Part shown: positions 19,252-27,858 of the stretch, piece after piece
Layout of the letters: every line of letters begins with the position of its first letter
Numbering within the stretch: the stretch's first letter is position 1
Source of the DNA: Rikenellaceae bacterium
Lineage (GTDB): Bacteria > Bacteroidota > Bacteroidia > Bacteroidales > Rikenellaceae
Direction: 5' to 3'
Assembly: GCA_015059925.1 (NCBI GenBank)
Contig: SUZL01000010.1
Location: 24,536-88,535, forward strand
Length of the DNA: 64,000 nucleotides
Made by a program: the position numbers and the translations under genes
Notes under the pieces: model-generated
Told to the model about the DNA's origin: nothing
Database searches by the model: none
What the model saw: only the letters and a program-made list of their open reading frames with translations

Positions 19252-21000
19252 ATGAAAAACAGTCTTAAATTATTCGTTGCCATTGCTATGGCAGCCGTTT
19301 TGACCGGCTGTAACTGCTTCAGCAAGATGGCAAAGAATCAGGACGATGTAACAATCGCCTGCACGCCCGACGTTCTCGCACTTAACAATGGCAAGGTAGA
19401 GGCCGACATCACGGTAAACTACCCCGCTAAGTACTACAACAAGAAGGCCGTACTGAAGGTAACCCCCGTAATGGTATTCGAGGGCGGTATGGTAGAGGGT
19501 GCTACCAAGTATTTCCAGGGTTCAAAGGTTAAGGATAACTACACCGTAGTTCCCGCAACTGGTGGTTCATTCACTCAGCACGTTGAGTTCCCCTACGACG
19601 CTCGTATGGCTCAGAGCGAGCTCAAGCTTCTGATCGAGGTTAAGTGCCCCAGCGGTCCCTGCAAGGAGTGGACTTTGGTAAACGCTAACAACGGTGCTAT
19701 GCCTACCAAGGCTGAGAAGGCTGCTCTGGCAGCTGGCGGCAAGCAGGCTGAGGCTATCAAGGCTGCTTTCGCACTGCCCGTAGCTAAGGGTGTAAACACT
19801 CTGCAGAGCGACTTGGCTTACTCAGACGTTATGTCTAACACGGCTAACAACTACAAGAACGTAACTACCGTTGTTACCAAGGCTGACATTATGTACGCTA
19901 TCAACTCATCAACCGTAGCTCGCAAGGCTGCCGACACCGATGAGCTCAAGGCTTTCAAGCAGAACGTAGTTGACCAGCAGAGCAACGACCGCGCAACGCA
20001 GAAGCTCTACGTTCACGGTTACGCATCTCCCGATGGTCCCGAGAAGTTCAACGACAACCTCTCTTCAGCTCGTTCAAAGTCAGGCCACAAGGCTGCTGAG
20101 AAGCTCTTGAAGGATACCGGTATGGCTCTCGACGTAGCATCTTACGGTGAGGACTGGGAAGGCTTCAAGGAGTTGGTTGCTGCATCTGACATCGACGACA
20201 AGGATATCATCCTTCAGGTTTTGAGCCGTTACGACTCTTCAACCCAGCGTGAGGCTGAGATCAAGAATATGTCAGCTGTATTCACCGAGCTTAAGAAGGA
20301 GATTCTGCCCAAGCTGCGCCGTGCACAGCTCGTAAACAGCACCGACATCAAGGGTAAGACCGATGCTGAGATGGCTGCTTTGATCAACAATGGTCGTCTG
20401 GACGAGCTCACCAACGAGGAGCTTCTCTATATGGCCGAGAGCGTATTGAAGGATGTCAAGGCTCAGGCTACCGTTCTGGAGTATGCTGCCAAGAAGTTCA
20501 ACGATGCTCGCGCTTACAACAACCTCGGTGTAGCTTACGCTAAGTTGGGTGATGCTAAGAAGGCTCTCCAGAACATCGAGAAGGCTGCTCAGTTGGGTCT
20601 GAACAACAACGAGCTCAACAGCAACCTCGCACTTGCTAATCTGGCTAACGGCAACGTAGCTAAGGCACAGCAGTACGCTGCTGCAGCTGACGCTAAGACC
20701 AAGTCTATGATCGCTGCTGCTCAGGGTAACTACAGCGCTGCTGCTTCAACCCTGTCAGGTTACAACGCTGCTATCGCTAACACTATGAACAACGACCTGA
20801 CCGCTGCCAAGAAGGCTATCACCTCTGACGCATCGGCTAAGGCTGACTACCTGCGTGCTGTAATCGCAGCTAAGGAGGGCGACCTTCAGACTGCAAAGGC
20901 TCAGCTGCAGAGCGCAATCTCTAAGGATGCATCTCTGGCTGCAAAGGCTGCGAAGGATGTAAACCTTGCAAACTTGTTCGCAAGCGGCTTTAAGCTCTAA
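19252..21000 (+). CDS. Lipoprotein with OmpA-like and TPR domains
   Basis: 582 residues. The signal peptide ends in the lipobox V-L-T-G-C, so it should be lipid-anchored. The N-terminal 150 residues look beta-rich. The middle has an OmpA-like segment (K-L-Y-V-H-G-Y-A-S-P-D-G-P-E-K-F-N and L-S-S-A-R-S), which in this family binds peptidoglycan. The C-terminal 200 residues are TPR-like (A-Y-N-N-L-G-V-A-Y-A-K-L-G-D-A-K-K-A-L, N-L-A-L-A-N-L-A-N-G-N) and very Ala/Lys-rich. Codons are those of highly expressed genes (GCT, AAG, GTA). It starts 51 bases after pnp and ends at a strong terminator. An abundant envelope protein linking outer membrane and cell wall is a fair inference; its exact role is unknown. 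Confidence 0.75.
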   Translation: MKNSLKLFVAIAMAAVLTGCNCFSKMAKNQDDVTIACTPDVLALNNGKVEADITVNYPAKYYNKKAVLKVTPVMVFEGGMVEGATKYFQGSKVKDNYTVVPATGGSFTQHVEFPYDARMAQSELKLLIEVKCPSGPCKEWTLVNANNGAMPTKAEKAALAAGGKQAEAIKAAFALPVAKGVNTLQSDLAYSDVMSNTANNYKNVTTVVTKADIMYAINSSTVARKAADTDELKAFKQNVVDQQSNDRATQKLYVHGYASPDGPEKFNDNLSSARSKSGHKAAEKLLKDTGMALDVASYGEDWEGFKELVAASDIDDKDIILQVLSRYDSSTQREAEIKNMSAVFTELKKEILPKLRRAQLVNSTDIKGKTDAEMAALINNGRLDELTNEELLYMAESVLKDVKAQATVLEYAAKKFNDARAYNNLGVAYAKLGDAKKALQNIEKAAQLGLNNNELNSNLALANLANGNVAKAQQYAAAADAKTKSMIAAAQGNYSAAASTLSGYNAAIANTMNNDLTAAKKAITSDASAKADYLRAVIAAKEGDLQTAKAQLQSAISKDASLAAKAAKDVNLANLFASGFKL

Positions 21001-21021
21001 TCAATAGCTTAACAGATACCA

Positions 21022-21066
21022 AGAGGGGGCTAACTCGAAAGTTAGTCCCCTCTTCTTTTTTATTTT
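21022..21066 (+). terminator. Intrinsic terminator after the OmpA/TPR lipoprotein gene
   Basis: GAGGGGGCTAAC and GTTAGTCCCCTC form a 12-bp stem with one mismatch and a TCGAAA loop, then TTCTTTTTTATTTT. Confidence 0.9.
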
Positions 21067-21079
21067 ATCAGAAAAAACG

Positions 21080-21087
21080 TATATTTG
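21080..21087 (+). promoter_or_regulatory. -7 box of the deoC promoter
   Basis: TATATTTG, 23 bases before the deoC ATG. The -33 region overlaps the T-tail of the preceding terminator and has no TTTG. Confidence 0.5.
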
Positions 21088-21109
21088 TGAAAACGTAAAA
21101 CTCAAAATT

Positions 21110-21985
21110 ATGGAGTACGCCAACCATCTTCAAGAGTATGCTCCGGCCCCGACGGCCGAATCGGTTGCCGCTCAGGTCGCCTCGCTGAAGGCTGCCGCCG
21201 CGGAGAATGGCAACATAGATATATATAAAAGGTGTCTCGCCGCCGTTGATCTCACGACACTCTCGTGCAGCGACTCAGCCGAGTCGGTTGCGGCATTGGC
21301 TCGCCGCGCCGCCGAGTTCTATATCGACTACCCCGATCTGCAGAACGTCGCATCGGTATGCGTCTATCCCCCCTTTGTTGAGAATGTGGGCCTTGCTATC
21401 GATGGCACACCTATGCGCATCACGAGCGTTGCGGGTGGCTTCCCATCGTCGCAGACCTTCCTCGAGGTGAAGATGTTGGAGGTGGCGATGGCTATCGAGA
21501 ACGGAGCCGACGAGGTGGATATCGTTCTCAACGTGGGCGAGATCCTCGCTGGCAACTACGACGAGGCTGCCAACGAGGTGGAGGTGTTGCGTGAGGAGTC
21601 GGAGGGTGCTACGCTGAAGGTTATCCTCGAGACGGGCGCGCTCCGCAGTCCCGGACTGATCTACAACGCTGCGCTGCTTTCGATGGCTGCGGGTGCCGAC
21701 TTTATCAAGACATCGACGGGCAAGATCGACATTGGTGCTACGCCCGAGGCCGCCGTTGTGATGTGTCAGGCCATCGGCGAGTACTTCCGCAAGACGGGCC
21801 GCCGCGTGGGATTCAAGGCCGCAGGCGGAGTCCGCACGAAGGAGGATGCCGTGCTCTACTACACCATCGTTAAGGAGTTGCTCGGCGAGGAGTGGCTCAC
21901 GCCCGAACTCTTCCGCATCGGAGCATCATCGCTCGCCAACTGCCTGCTCTCGGCCATCGAGGGCCACGAGGTGAAATACTTCTAA
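21110..21985 (+). CDS. deoC: Deoxyribose-phosphate aldolase
   Basis: 291 residues. DeoC cleaves 2-deoxyribose-5-phosphate to glyceraldehyde-3-phosphate and acetaldehyde in deoxynucleoside catabolism. Class I aldolase motifs are present: L-T-T-L near residue 48, V-C-V-Y-P-P-F-V, D-E-V-D-I-V-L-N-V, the Schiff-base lysine in F-I-K-T-S-T-G-K (about residue 200) and the second lysine in G-F-K-A-A-G-G-V-R-T. The protein is longer at the N terminus than the 220-250-residue enzymes and so resembles the E. coli-size class. It is monocistronic between a terminator and a convergent phosphoesterase gene. No other deo gene is in the window. Confidence 0.95.
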   Translation: MEYANHLQEYAPAPTAESVAAQVASLKAAAAENGNIDIYKRCLAAVDLTTLSCSDSAESVAALARRAAEFYIDYPDLQNVASVCVYPPFVENVGLAIDGTPMRITSVAGGFPSSQTFLEVKMLEVAMAIENGADEVDIVLNVGEILAGNYDEAANEVEVLREESEGATLKVILETGALRSPGLIYNAALLSMAAGADFIKTSTGKIDIGATPEAAVVMCQAIGEYFRKTGRRVGFKAAGGVRTKEDAVLYYTIVKELLGEEWLTPELFRIGASSLANCLLSAIEGHEVKYF

Positions 21986-22024
21986 TTCGTTACTGCATAA
22001 GCACAATAAGCTCCTCAAGGAGTT

Positions 22025-23203
22025 CTACTCTACTTTTACCGTGTGGCGATGCAACACCTTTCCCGTCGCATCCACAACCTCCATATCAATCTGCGACTTT
22101 GTGGCGCGAACGTTCACCTTATCGTTGTTCGAGTTCACCAGAATGGGGAAGTTGTTATCCACCGAACCCACGTCGCGGTAGCTGTAACTATGCGTATGGC
22201 CGCACAACATCACGTCGATACCTGCCTCGTTGAGCGTCGGCAGCAGCAGGCGCTTCAGCTCGTTGTTTCCGTACCAGCCCACACCCTTATCGAAGGGGAT
22301 GTGCAGCAGCGCAATCTTCACGGGTGCCGAACGGAACTCCTCGCTCTTGACAGCCTCCTTCAACCACTCGGCCATCTGCTCGCGGTAGGCATCGTAGGCT
22401 GCCGTGCCGCCATACTCGATGTCGCTATCGGGCTTATCCTCACCACTATCCAGCACGACGAAGGCTACGGGCCCCTGACGGAACGTGAAGTAGGGAGTGT
22501 TGGTCGGCGTGGGGAAGAGGTTCAGGTACTCGCTAAAGCCGGGGCCGCGCGTCTCGTGATTTCCACGCACATAAACGAGCGGGACGTCCGTAGCGAAGGT
22601 CTCCGTTGCGCGGGTCATAAAGCCCGTCTCGATATCCTCCACCGAGCCCATAAAGCTCACCATATCGCCATTGAAGACCACGAAATCGGGCTTCTGCTCC
22701 TTCAGGCCCTTCGTCAGAGCCAACATCATCGAGTCGCGTCCGTGAATGTCGTTCACCATCGTGAAGGTGCAATCCTCCTTCTCGGCATCCATCGTGCGGA
22801 TGGCGTAGGGCTTCTGCGAATATACGTTGCTCGCGCTGATATAACCGCTCGGAACGGGGTTGTGGCCGCTATCGTCCACGCCCTGCTGATAGATGCGGTA
22901 GCGGTAGCTCGTACCGGGCTTGAGTCCCGTGATGCGAACGTGATGTACGGCCGATACGACGTGACGGCCCATAAAATCCTCATCATAGCGTGGACGCTCC
23001 TCGGCATAGAACGACGTGCCATCGTCGGGAGCAACCTCCACCCAACCCATACAGCGGTCGGTCGAAGTCCAGACAACGGTCATCTCGGTCTCGGTTACGC
23101 CCACCACCCACGGGCCGCACTTGGTTTTCACCCTCGGGGGATCGGCTGCGAATGCTACAACGGCTAAAAGCGTGAGCATCAGGCTAAAACATAGTCTCTT
23201 CAT
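22025..23203 (-). CDS. Secreted metallophosphoesterase with purple-acid-phosphatase-like N-domain
   Basis: 392 residues with a signal peptide (MKRLCFSLMLTLLAVVAFAA). Residues about 25-125 form a fibronectin III-like domain as in purple acid phosphatases (T-E-M-T-V-V-W-T-S, H-H-V-R-I-T-G-L-K-P-G-T-S-Y-R-Y-R). The calcineurin-like domain then gives all metal ligands: N-D-I-H-G-R-D, N-G-D-M-V, R-G-N-H-E-T-R, L-L-H-I-P-F-D and C-G-H-T-H-S-Y. The normal D-x-H of motif I is present as D-I-H. It should hydrolyse phosphate esters in the periplasm or outside; the natural substrate is unknown. It follows the 71-aa membrane protein after 21 bases and shares its operon with the S41 protease. Confidence 0.88.
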   Translation of the reverse strand: MKRLCFSLMLTLLAVVAFAADPPRVKTKCGPWVVGVTETEMTVVWTSTDRCMGWVEVAPDDGTSFYAEERPRYDEDFMGRHVVSAVHHVRITGLKPGTSYRYRIYQQGVDDSGHNPVPSGYISASNVYSQKPYAIRTMDAEKEDCTFTMVNDIHGRDSMMLALTKGLKEQKPDFVVFNGDMVSFMGSVEDIETGFMTRATETFATDVPLVYVRGNHETRGPGFSEYLNLFPTPTNTPYFTFRQGPVAFVVLDSGEDKPDSDIEYGGTAAYDAYREQMAEWLKEAVKSEEFRSAPVKIALLHIPFDKGVGWYGNNELKRLLLPTLNEAGIDVMLCGHTHSYSYRDVGSVDNNFPILVNSNNDKVNVRATKSQIDMEVVDATGKVLHRHTVKVE

Positions 23204-23224
23204 AGTCAGTAGTATTTTTTACGT

Positions 23225-23440
23225 TTACTCTACATTCTCCTGCGTCTGAGCATTCTGCTCCACCTCGACCTCCACACCTATCTGCTCAACAACCTCCTCC
23301 TCCGGGGCTGTCGTCTGCGCAACAGGCGAGAAGAGATCCTCGGGAAGCAGGCTCTTATATGATCCAGCGCCCAGCGCCGTCATCACGATTATCGCCACCA
23401 CGCCCACTGCGAAGAGCAATCCTATAATCTTCTTTATCAT
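23225..23440 (-). CDS. Small membrane protein with acidic tail
   Basis: 71 residues, no family recognised. A single hydrophobic segment (residues 4-25, I-I-G-L-L-F-A-V-G-V-V-A-I-I-V-M) is followed by a short linker and a strongly acidic, Val/Glu/Gln-rich tail (E-E-E-V-V-E-Q and similar). With two lysines before the membrane segment, the tail is probably periplasmic. The start codon lies two bases after the stop of the S41 protease gene and the stop 21 bases before the phosphoesterase, so it is translated within this operon and is likely real. A link with the protease or phosphoesterase is only suggested by position. Confidence 0.65.
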   Translation of the reverse strand: MIKKIIGLLFAVGVVAIIVMTALGAGSYKSLLPEDLFSPVAQTTAPEEEVVEQIGVEVEVEQNAQTQENVE

Positions 23441-23442
23441 AG

Positions 23443-25149
23443 CTATCTATTCAGTTTTATCTCCATTTCGGGTAGCGTGCGGCTGATGATCACCTCCTCG
23501 CCCTCATCGGGTTCGGGCAGAGGCATATCCTTAAGCAGCTCCACCGAGCGCACCAGCACATTATCGACCGGCATAATGTTGTAGTAGAATGCCGCATCCT
23601 CCAACACCGTATTGCGGCCGATGTAGGCCCTCAGCTGCGCCTCCATAATCTTGCGCGAACGGGCTATATCCCTCTGTACGGGCTTTACGCCCTGCGTCTC
23701 GGCGTAGCGGATAAAATCATCGAAGAGCGTCTTGTCGCTATCGAGCAGCTCAGTCAGCTCATCCATCGTTCGCACCGCATTGAGCGCCTCGCGGTGGCGG
23801 TCGGCGTAGTCCAACGTGTAGCGGTAGAGGATGTTACGGCCCGAGACCTCGACGTAATACTTGGTCATATCGGTGGTATCCATCGGGATGAATACATCGG
23901 GCATAATACCGCCTCCGCCATATACGACCTTACCCTTCGGCGTTACGAACTTGAGCGAGTCGGCAAAGTGGATGCTGTCGGCCGAGAAGAACTCGTTGTT
24001 GTTGTAGCGGCGGATCAGATCCATATCGTAGTTGTAATCGTCGCCATTGGTATAGGGTTTCTGAATCGAGCGGCCCGTAGGGGTGAAATAACGCGCAACG
24101 GTGAGTCGCAAGGCCGAGCCATCGGCGTAGGGTATCTGACTCTGCACCAAACCCTTACCAAACGAGCGTCGTCCCACGATCGTGCCTCGGTCGTTATCCT
24201 GCACCGCGCCGGCCAGAATCTCGCTCGACGAGGCACTACCCTCGTCGATGAGCACCACCAGAGCCAGATCCGTTGCCGTACCCGTGCCGTCGCTGAACTC
24301 CTTGACCTGCTCGCGGTGGCGATCCTCCGTATATACGATCAGCTTGCCTGCGGGCAGGAACTCGTTGGCGATCAGAATCGCCTGATCGAGGAAGCCGCCC
24401 GAATTATCGCGCAAGTCGAAAATCAACTTGGTCATACCCTGCTCACGCAGCTGCGCGAGGGCCTGCTGCAACTCCATAAACGACGTGCGGGCAAACTGCG
24501 ACAGACGTATAAAACCGATGCTGTCGGTCAGCATCGTCGCCGCCTCGATACTCTTGATGGGGATGGCATCGCGCACAACCGTAATATCGACCAGCTCGTC
24601 GATATTCTGACGCTTGAGCGAGAGTCGCACCTCCGTGCCGCGTCGTCCGCGCAGACGCTTGACGATGTCGTTCTGCGGCATCTTCACACCAGCCACCAAC
24701 GTATCGTTGATCTCAATGATGCGATCGCCCGCCACGATTCCCGCCTTGGCACTCGGGCCATTGGGGATGACACTGAGCACGATAACCGTATCGGTCGCGG
24801 CGTTGAACGACACGCCAATACCGTCGAACTCGCCCTCCAGCGGCTCGTTCAGCTCCTGCATCTCGCGTGCGGGGATATATACCGAGTGAGGATCCAGCTC
24901 GCGCATCATCAGCGGGATGACCAGCTCGGCGAGCGAATCCATCGAGATAGAGTCCACAAAACGATGCTCGACGAGCATACTCGTCTGCATAATCTTGTTT
25001 GTCATATTCATACTGCTGCGACGTATGAGCGAGCGAATCTGCGACTCGGCACGGTTGCGCCCGACGAACTGTCCCAACAATATTCCAAGAACCACTCCTA
25101 CGGCCAAAATCAGCGGAAAGAGTATCGTGTGTTTAGAGTTTTTATACAT
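23443..25149 (-). CDS. S41 family carboxy-terminal processing peptidase
   Basis: 568 residues. One N-terminal membrane anchor (H-T-I-L-F-P-L-I-L-A-V-G-V-V-L-G), then a helical segment, a PDZ domain (about 85-180; G-I-G-V-S-F-N, G-P-S-A-K-A-G-I-V-A-G-D-R-I) and the tail-specific protease domain. The catalytic serine is in G-S-A-S-S-S-E-I-L-A-G-A and the general-base lysine in R-S-F-G-K-G-L-V-Q. A C-terminal region of about 170 residues follows, with a segment rich in Asp/Thr. It resembles CtpA/Prc-type proteases that trim periplasmic substrates. Upstream, 91 bases away, is the DUF3078 gene; downstream the 71-aa membrane protein follows at once. Confidence 0.93.
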   Translation of the reverse strand: MYKNSKHTILFPLILAVGVVLGILLGQFVGRNRAESQIRSLIRRSSMNMTNKIMQTSMLVEHRFVDSISMDSLAELVIPLMMRELDPHSVYIPAREMQELNEPLEGEFDGIGVSFNAATDTVIVLSVIPNGPSAKAGIVAGDRIIEINDTLVAGVKMPQNDIVKRLRGRRGTEVRLSLKRQNIDELVDITVVRDAIPIKSIEAATMLTDSIGFIRLSQFARTSFMELQQALAQLREQGMTKLIFDLRDNSGGFLDQAILIANEFLPAGKLIVYTEDRHREQVKEFSDGTGTATDLALVVLIDEGSASSSEILAGAVQDNDRGTIVGRRSFGKGLVQSQIPYADGSALRLTVARYFTPTGRSIQKPYTNGDDYNYDMDLIRRYNNNEFFSADSIHFADSLKFVTPKGKVVYGGGGIMPDVFIPMDTTDMTKYYVEVSGRNILYRYTLDYADRHREALNAVRTMDELTELLDSDKTLFDDFIRYAETQGVKPVQRDIARSRKIMEAQLRAYIGRNTVLEDAAFYYNIMPVDNVLVRSVELLKDMPLPEPDEGEEVIISRTLPEMEIKLNR

Positions 25150-25164
25150 ATATCACTTATCTAT

Positions 25165-25203
25165 CCCCGAAAACCAACAATCGGCATACCATTCTTTTCG
25201 GGG
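25165..25203. other. Perfect 9-bp inverted repeat between DUF3078 and S41 genes
   Basis: CCCCGAAAA (25165-25173) and TTTTCGGGG (25195-25203) are separated by 21 bases. No T-run follows on either strand, so it is not a standard terminator. It may be a processing site between the two cistrons. Confidence 0.4.
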
Positions 25204-25240
25204 CCTTGCATCCTCGGCCGCCCATCGGCCCGCGATGCGA

Positions 25241-26413
25241 TTATTTATTCTTAAACGTATAGGTCAAACCGAGCGAGATGTACGACTTGAGCATAATCGC
25301 GCTGTTCTGCGCCTTGTCGTAGAGCATATTCACCGTAACCTCGGTCTCAAAATACTTCGATGCCTTGATCCTGAACGAGTTTCGCCAATCGACGGTCGGG
25401 TGCAACATCTCGTGGCGCGGCACGGCCGTAGGCTCCAAACCCTCGGGGCTGCCGTTCTGCTTCCAGCTGTCGAGCTCGGCCAGATAGTCGTCATAGTCGC
25501 GGATCTTCGAGAGGTTGCTCACGTTGGTGATCCAACCGTAGTAGCAGAAGATGTTAGTGTCGTAGGTAAACCAATTCTCCTTACCCCAGCTGCGCTTGAA
25601 CTCCAACTTCACTGACGAACCACCCGTAAAGAGGAAATTCTTGTCGATATCGACACCAAACCAGCTCTTGGCCTCCTTGTTGCGGTAGTAACGCTCGACG
25701 AGCGAGTTGTTTGCCACAACGCCGTTACCAGAGAGGGGGAAGAGCGAGATCTTGATCGGGAACTTAGGGTTGGGGCTGGCGAAATCCATACCGATAGAGA
25801 AGTCCATATTACCCGGCGCAAGGAAACCCGTGATCACATCGTCGTCGGTCTGCTGCGTGCGCGAGAGGTATGAGTTCGTGAATTGGCTCTTGAACTTGAA
25901 CATCATCGTATATGACCACTTGTTATTTACCGCCAGCTTGGGCTGCACCTGCAACCAGAACTCATCGACATTCTTGAACCATATACCCTTACGGTCGCCA
26001 TCCTCGGTATCTACGCGCAGACGGTTGTAGCCGAACTTGGCGCTCACCTGCGTATTGTTCGAGAAGCGATCCTTCTTGTAGGTATGCACCAGATTGAACG
26101 AACCGAGCACCGAGATAGCGTTATCACCACCCTTCGTGTCGGCCCACGCCTCGTTGTACGAGGTCATCGTACCTTGCAGCTTGAGCGTTATCTCCAGATA
26201 GTTACGCTCCAGACGGATGCGCTGACGCTCCAGACGGTCGCGCGCATCGCTGAACGACGCAAGCTCGTTGATATTGGCATTCTGTATCTGAGTCTGATGA
26301 TTCACATTGCCCGCTGTACGGGTTTTGGTCTGATCCTCGACGGTGAACTGCGCGCGGGCGGGCAGAGCCAGCATCGTAGCCATAGCGATCAGTATTGTCA
26401 AAAGTCTATTCAT
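25241..26413 (-). CDS. DUF3078 family envelope protein
   Basis: 390 residues with a signal peptide ([21 protein letters not shown], cleavage before Q-F). The rest is rich in alternating hydrophobic/polar strands with aromatic ends ([30 protein letters not shown]) and finishes [12 protein letters not shown], a terminal strand ending close to an aromatic residue, as in outer-membrane beta-barrels. This matches the DUF3078 family of Bacteroidetes, thought to be outer-membrane proteins of unknown function. It is transcribed divergently from nfo and may lead the S41 protease operon. Confidence 0.75.
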   Translation of the reverse strand: MNRLLTILIAMATMLALPARAQFTVEDQTKTRTAGNVNHQTQIQNANINELASFSDARDRLERQRIRLERNYLEITLKLQGTMTSYNEAWADTKGGDNAISVLGSFNLVHTYKKDRFSNNTQVSAKFGYNRLRVDTEDGDRKGIWFKNVDEFWLQVQPKLAVNNKWSYTMMFKFKSQFTNSYLSRTQQTDDDVITGFLAPGNMDFSIGMDFASPNPKFPIKISLFPLSGNGVVANNSLVERYYRNKEAKSWFGVDIDKNFLFTGGSSVKLEFKRSWGKENWFTYDTNIFCYYGWITNVSNLSKIRDYDDYLAELDSWKQNGSPEGLEPTAVPRHEMLHPTVDWRNSFRIKASKYFETEVTVNMLYDKAQNSAIMLKSYISLGLTYTFKNK

Positions 26414-26448
26414 AATCGGCTGTTTTTATATTTTGTTTTTCTTCAATG

Positions 26449-26456
26449 CAAAGTTA
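26449..26456 (-). promoter_or_regulatory. -7 box for the DUF3078 gene
   Basis: Minus-strand TAACTTTG, 36 bases before the ATG. No convincing -33 box. Confidence 0.4.
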
Positions 26457-26477
26457 CAATTTTTCAGTGAATATACT

Positions 26478-26485
26478 TATATTTG
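26478..26485 (+). promoter_or_regulatory. -7 box of the nfo promoter
   Basis: TATATTTG, 31 bases before the nfo ATG, in the divergent gap shared with the DUF3078 gene. Confidence 0.5.
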
Positions 26486-26516
26486 TAAGTACATAATTAA
26501 TCAACTATTCTACTAT

Positions 26517-27362
26517 ATGAAATATTTTGGTGCACACGTCAGCGCTTCGGGCGGAGTCGATAACGCCCCGCGCAACGCATTTGAGATAGGAGCTACGGCA
26601 TTTGCCCTCTTCACGAAGAATCAACGCCAGTGGGCCGCTCCCCCACTCAGCGACGAGCAGGTGGCGGCCTTCCGCGAGGCCTGCGAGAAATATGGCTACG
26701 CGCCACATCAGATTCTGCCCCACGACAGCTACCTCATAAACCTCGGCCACCCCGAGCGCGAGGGATTGGAGAAGTCGCGCGCATCGTTCCTGCACGAGAT
26801 GGAGCGTTGTGAGCGTCTGGGATTGGATCGCCTGAATTTCCACCCGGGCAGCCACCTGAAGAAGATCTCGGAGGAGGAGAGCCTGAAGCTCGTGGCCGAG
26901 TCGATCAACATCGCGCTGGATAAGACGCACGGAGTTACGGCCGTCATAGAGAATACGGCAGGTCAAGGCTCAAACCTCGGTTACGCCTTCTGGCACTTGG
27001 CCTATATCATTGACCGCGTGGAGGATAAGTCGCGCGTAGGCGTATGCCTCGACACCTGCCACTCGTTCGCCGCAGGGTACGACCTCTCGACCGAGGAGGG
27101 CTGCGACGAGGTCTTCGCCGAGTTCGAGCGAGAGGTTGGATTTGAGTATCTGCGCGGTATGCACCTCAACGATGCGATGAAACCCCTCGGCAGCCGCGTC
27201 GATCGCCACTCGCCGATGGGCGAGGGGCATTTGGGCATAACGCCCTTTCGGTACATTGCACGCGATGCCCGTTTCGACGATATTCCGCTCATCCTCGAGA
27301 CACCCGACGAAAGCCGCTGGGCCGAGGAGATTGCAATGCTGAAGAGTTTTGCGAAGGAGTAA
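26517..27362 (+). CDS. nfo: Endonuclease IV
   Basis: 281 residues from the ATG at 26517 ([14 protein letters not shown]); the frame stays open upstream but that part overlaps the divergent gene start and promoter. Endonuclease IV cuts DNA 5' to abasic sites using three zinc ions. The metal-ligand motifs are all there: [41 protein letters not shown] and L-E-T-P. Length equals the family norm. It is monocistronic, with its own promoter and a terminator. It is the only obvious DNA repair gene in the window. Confidence 0.97.
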   Translation: MKYFGAHVSASGGVDNAPRNAFEIGATAFALFTKNQRQWAAPPLSDEQVAAFREACEKYGYAPHQILPHDSYLINLGHPEREGLEKSRASFLHEMERCERLGLDRLNFHPGSHLKKISEEESLKLVAESINIALDKTHGVTAVIENTAGQGSNLGYAFWHLAYIIDRVEDKSRVGVCLDTCHSFAAGYDLSTEEGCDEVFAEFEREVGFEYLRGMHLNDAMKPLGSRVDRHSPMGEGHLGITPFRYIARDARFDDIPLILETPDESRWAEEIAMLKSFAKE

Positions 27363-27364
27363 AT

Positions 27365-27400
27365 AAAAAGGGTGCCCGATGATTTCGGACACCTTTTTTC
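27365..27400. terminator. Bidirectional terminator after nfo
   Basis: AAAAAGGGTG-C-CCGA and TTCGG-A-CACCTTTTTT pair with one mismatch around a short loop. A-run and T-run flank the stem, so it can serve nfo and the convergent minus-strand gene. Confidence 0.85.
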
Positions 27401-27411
27401 TTATTCCATAG

Positions 27412-27432
27412 AAATTGTATAACAAGAGCTAT
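27412..27432 (-). repeat. Solo end of the dispersed stem-loop element, copy E
   Basis: GAAATTGTATAACAAGAGCTA equals the conserved left end of the dispersed element (compare copy A, AAATTGCATAACAAGAGCTA). The rest of the element is absent, and two bases later comes the stop codon of the minus-strand gene at 27433. It may be a deletion remnant. Confidence 0.55.
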
Positions 27433-27834
27433 TTATTCATTTCCTTTGGCTTCCAAGATGGGTAGGCCCGCCTCGGTAGGAATGTAAATAACCTTATTCG
27501 CCGAAGAGTTCTGCTGTCGCACCCATAGATACTGAATGTAGGTGGGCGTGAGCGAGCCATTCTCGATCTTGATAGCCTCGGCAGCACCCTGTGCGCGCAC
27601 TACCTCAGCCTGAGCGTTAAGTTTCTCTGCCTCGAGGTTGGCCTTCGCCTCCTCAATCTTGATCTGTCGATTCTGCTCGGCCTGCGCCAACTCTGCACGT
27701 CCCTTCATCTCCTGCTGCCACACCTTGTATCGGGGCACACCAAAGAGGAAGAACGCAACAATTGCACAACATACAAACGCAATAGACAAAACTGCGCCAG
27801 CCGTAATTACGGGGCCTTGGTTCGGATTACTCAT
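27433..27834 (-). CDS. Small membrane protein with stomatin/prohibitin-like coiled coil
   Basis: 133 residues. A Pro/Gly-rich N-terminal dozen, one strong membrane helix (residues about 11-31), then an amphipathic segment from 38 to 90 rich in Ala, Glu, Gln and Lys (A-E-L-A-Q-A-E-Q-N-R-Q-I-K-I-E-E-A-K). It ends with A-E-A-I-K-I-E-N-G-S-L-T-P-T-Y-I-Q-Y-L-W and V-I-Y-I-P-T-E-A-G-L-P-I-L. This is the pattern of the coiled-coil and C-terminal part of SPFH (stomatin/prohibitin/HflK) proteins, but the SPFH core domain is missing. The length and layout resemble mini 'membrane protease subunit' proteins. It is last in the cvpA-rsgA-trmH-aminotransferase run, 24 bases after the aminotransferase. Function unknown. 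Confidence 0.65.
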   Translation of the reverse strand: MSNPNQGPVITAGAVLSIAFVCCAIVAFFLFGVPRYKVWQQEMKGRAELAQAEQNRQIKIEEAKANLEAEKLNAQAEVVRAQGAAEAIKIENGSLTPTYIQYLWVRQQNSSANKVIYIPTEAGLPILEAKGNE

Positions 27835-27858
27835 AGTTCAATGGTTTTAGGTGGGTTA

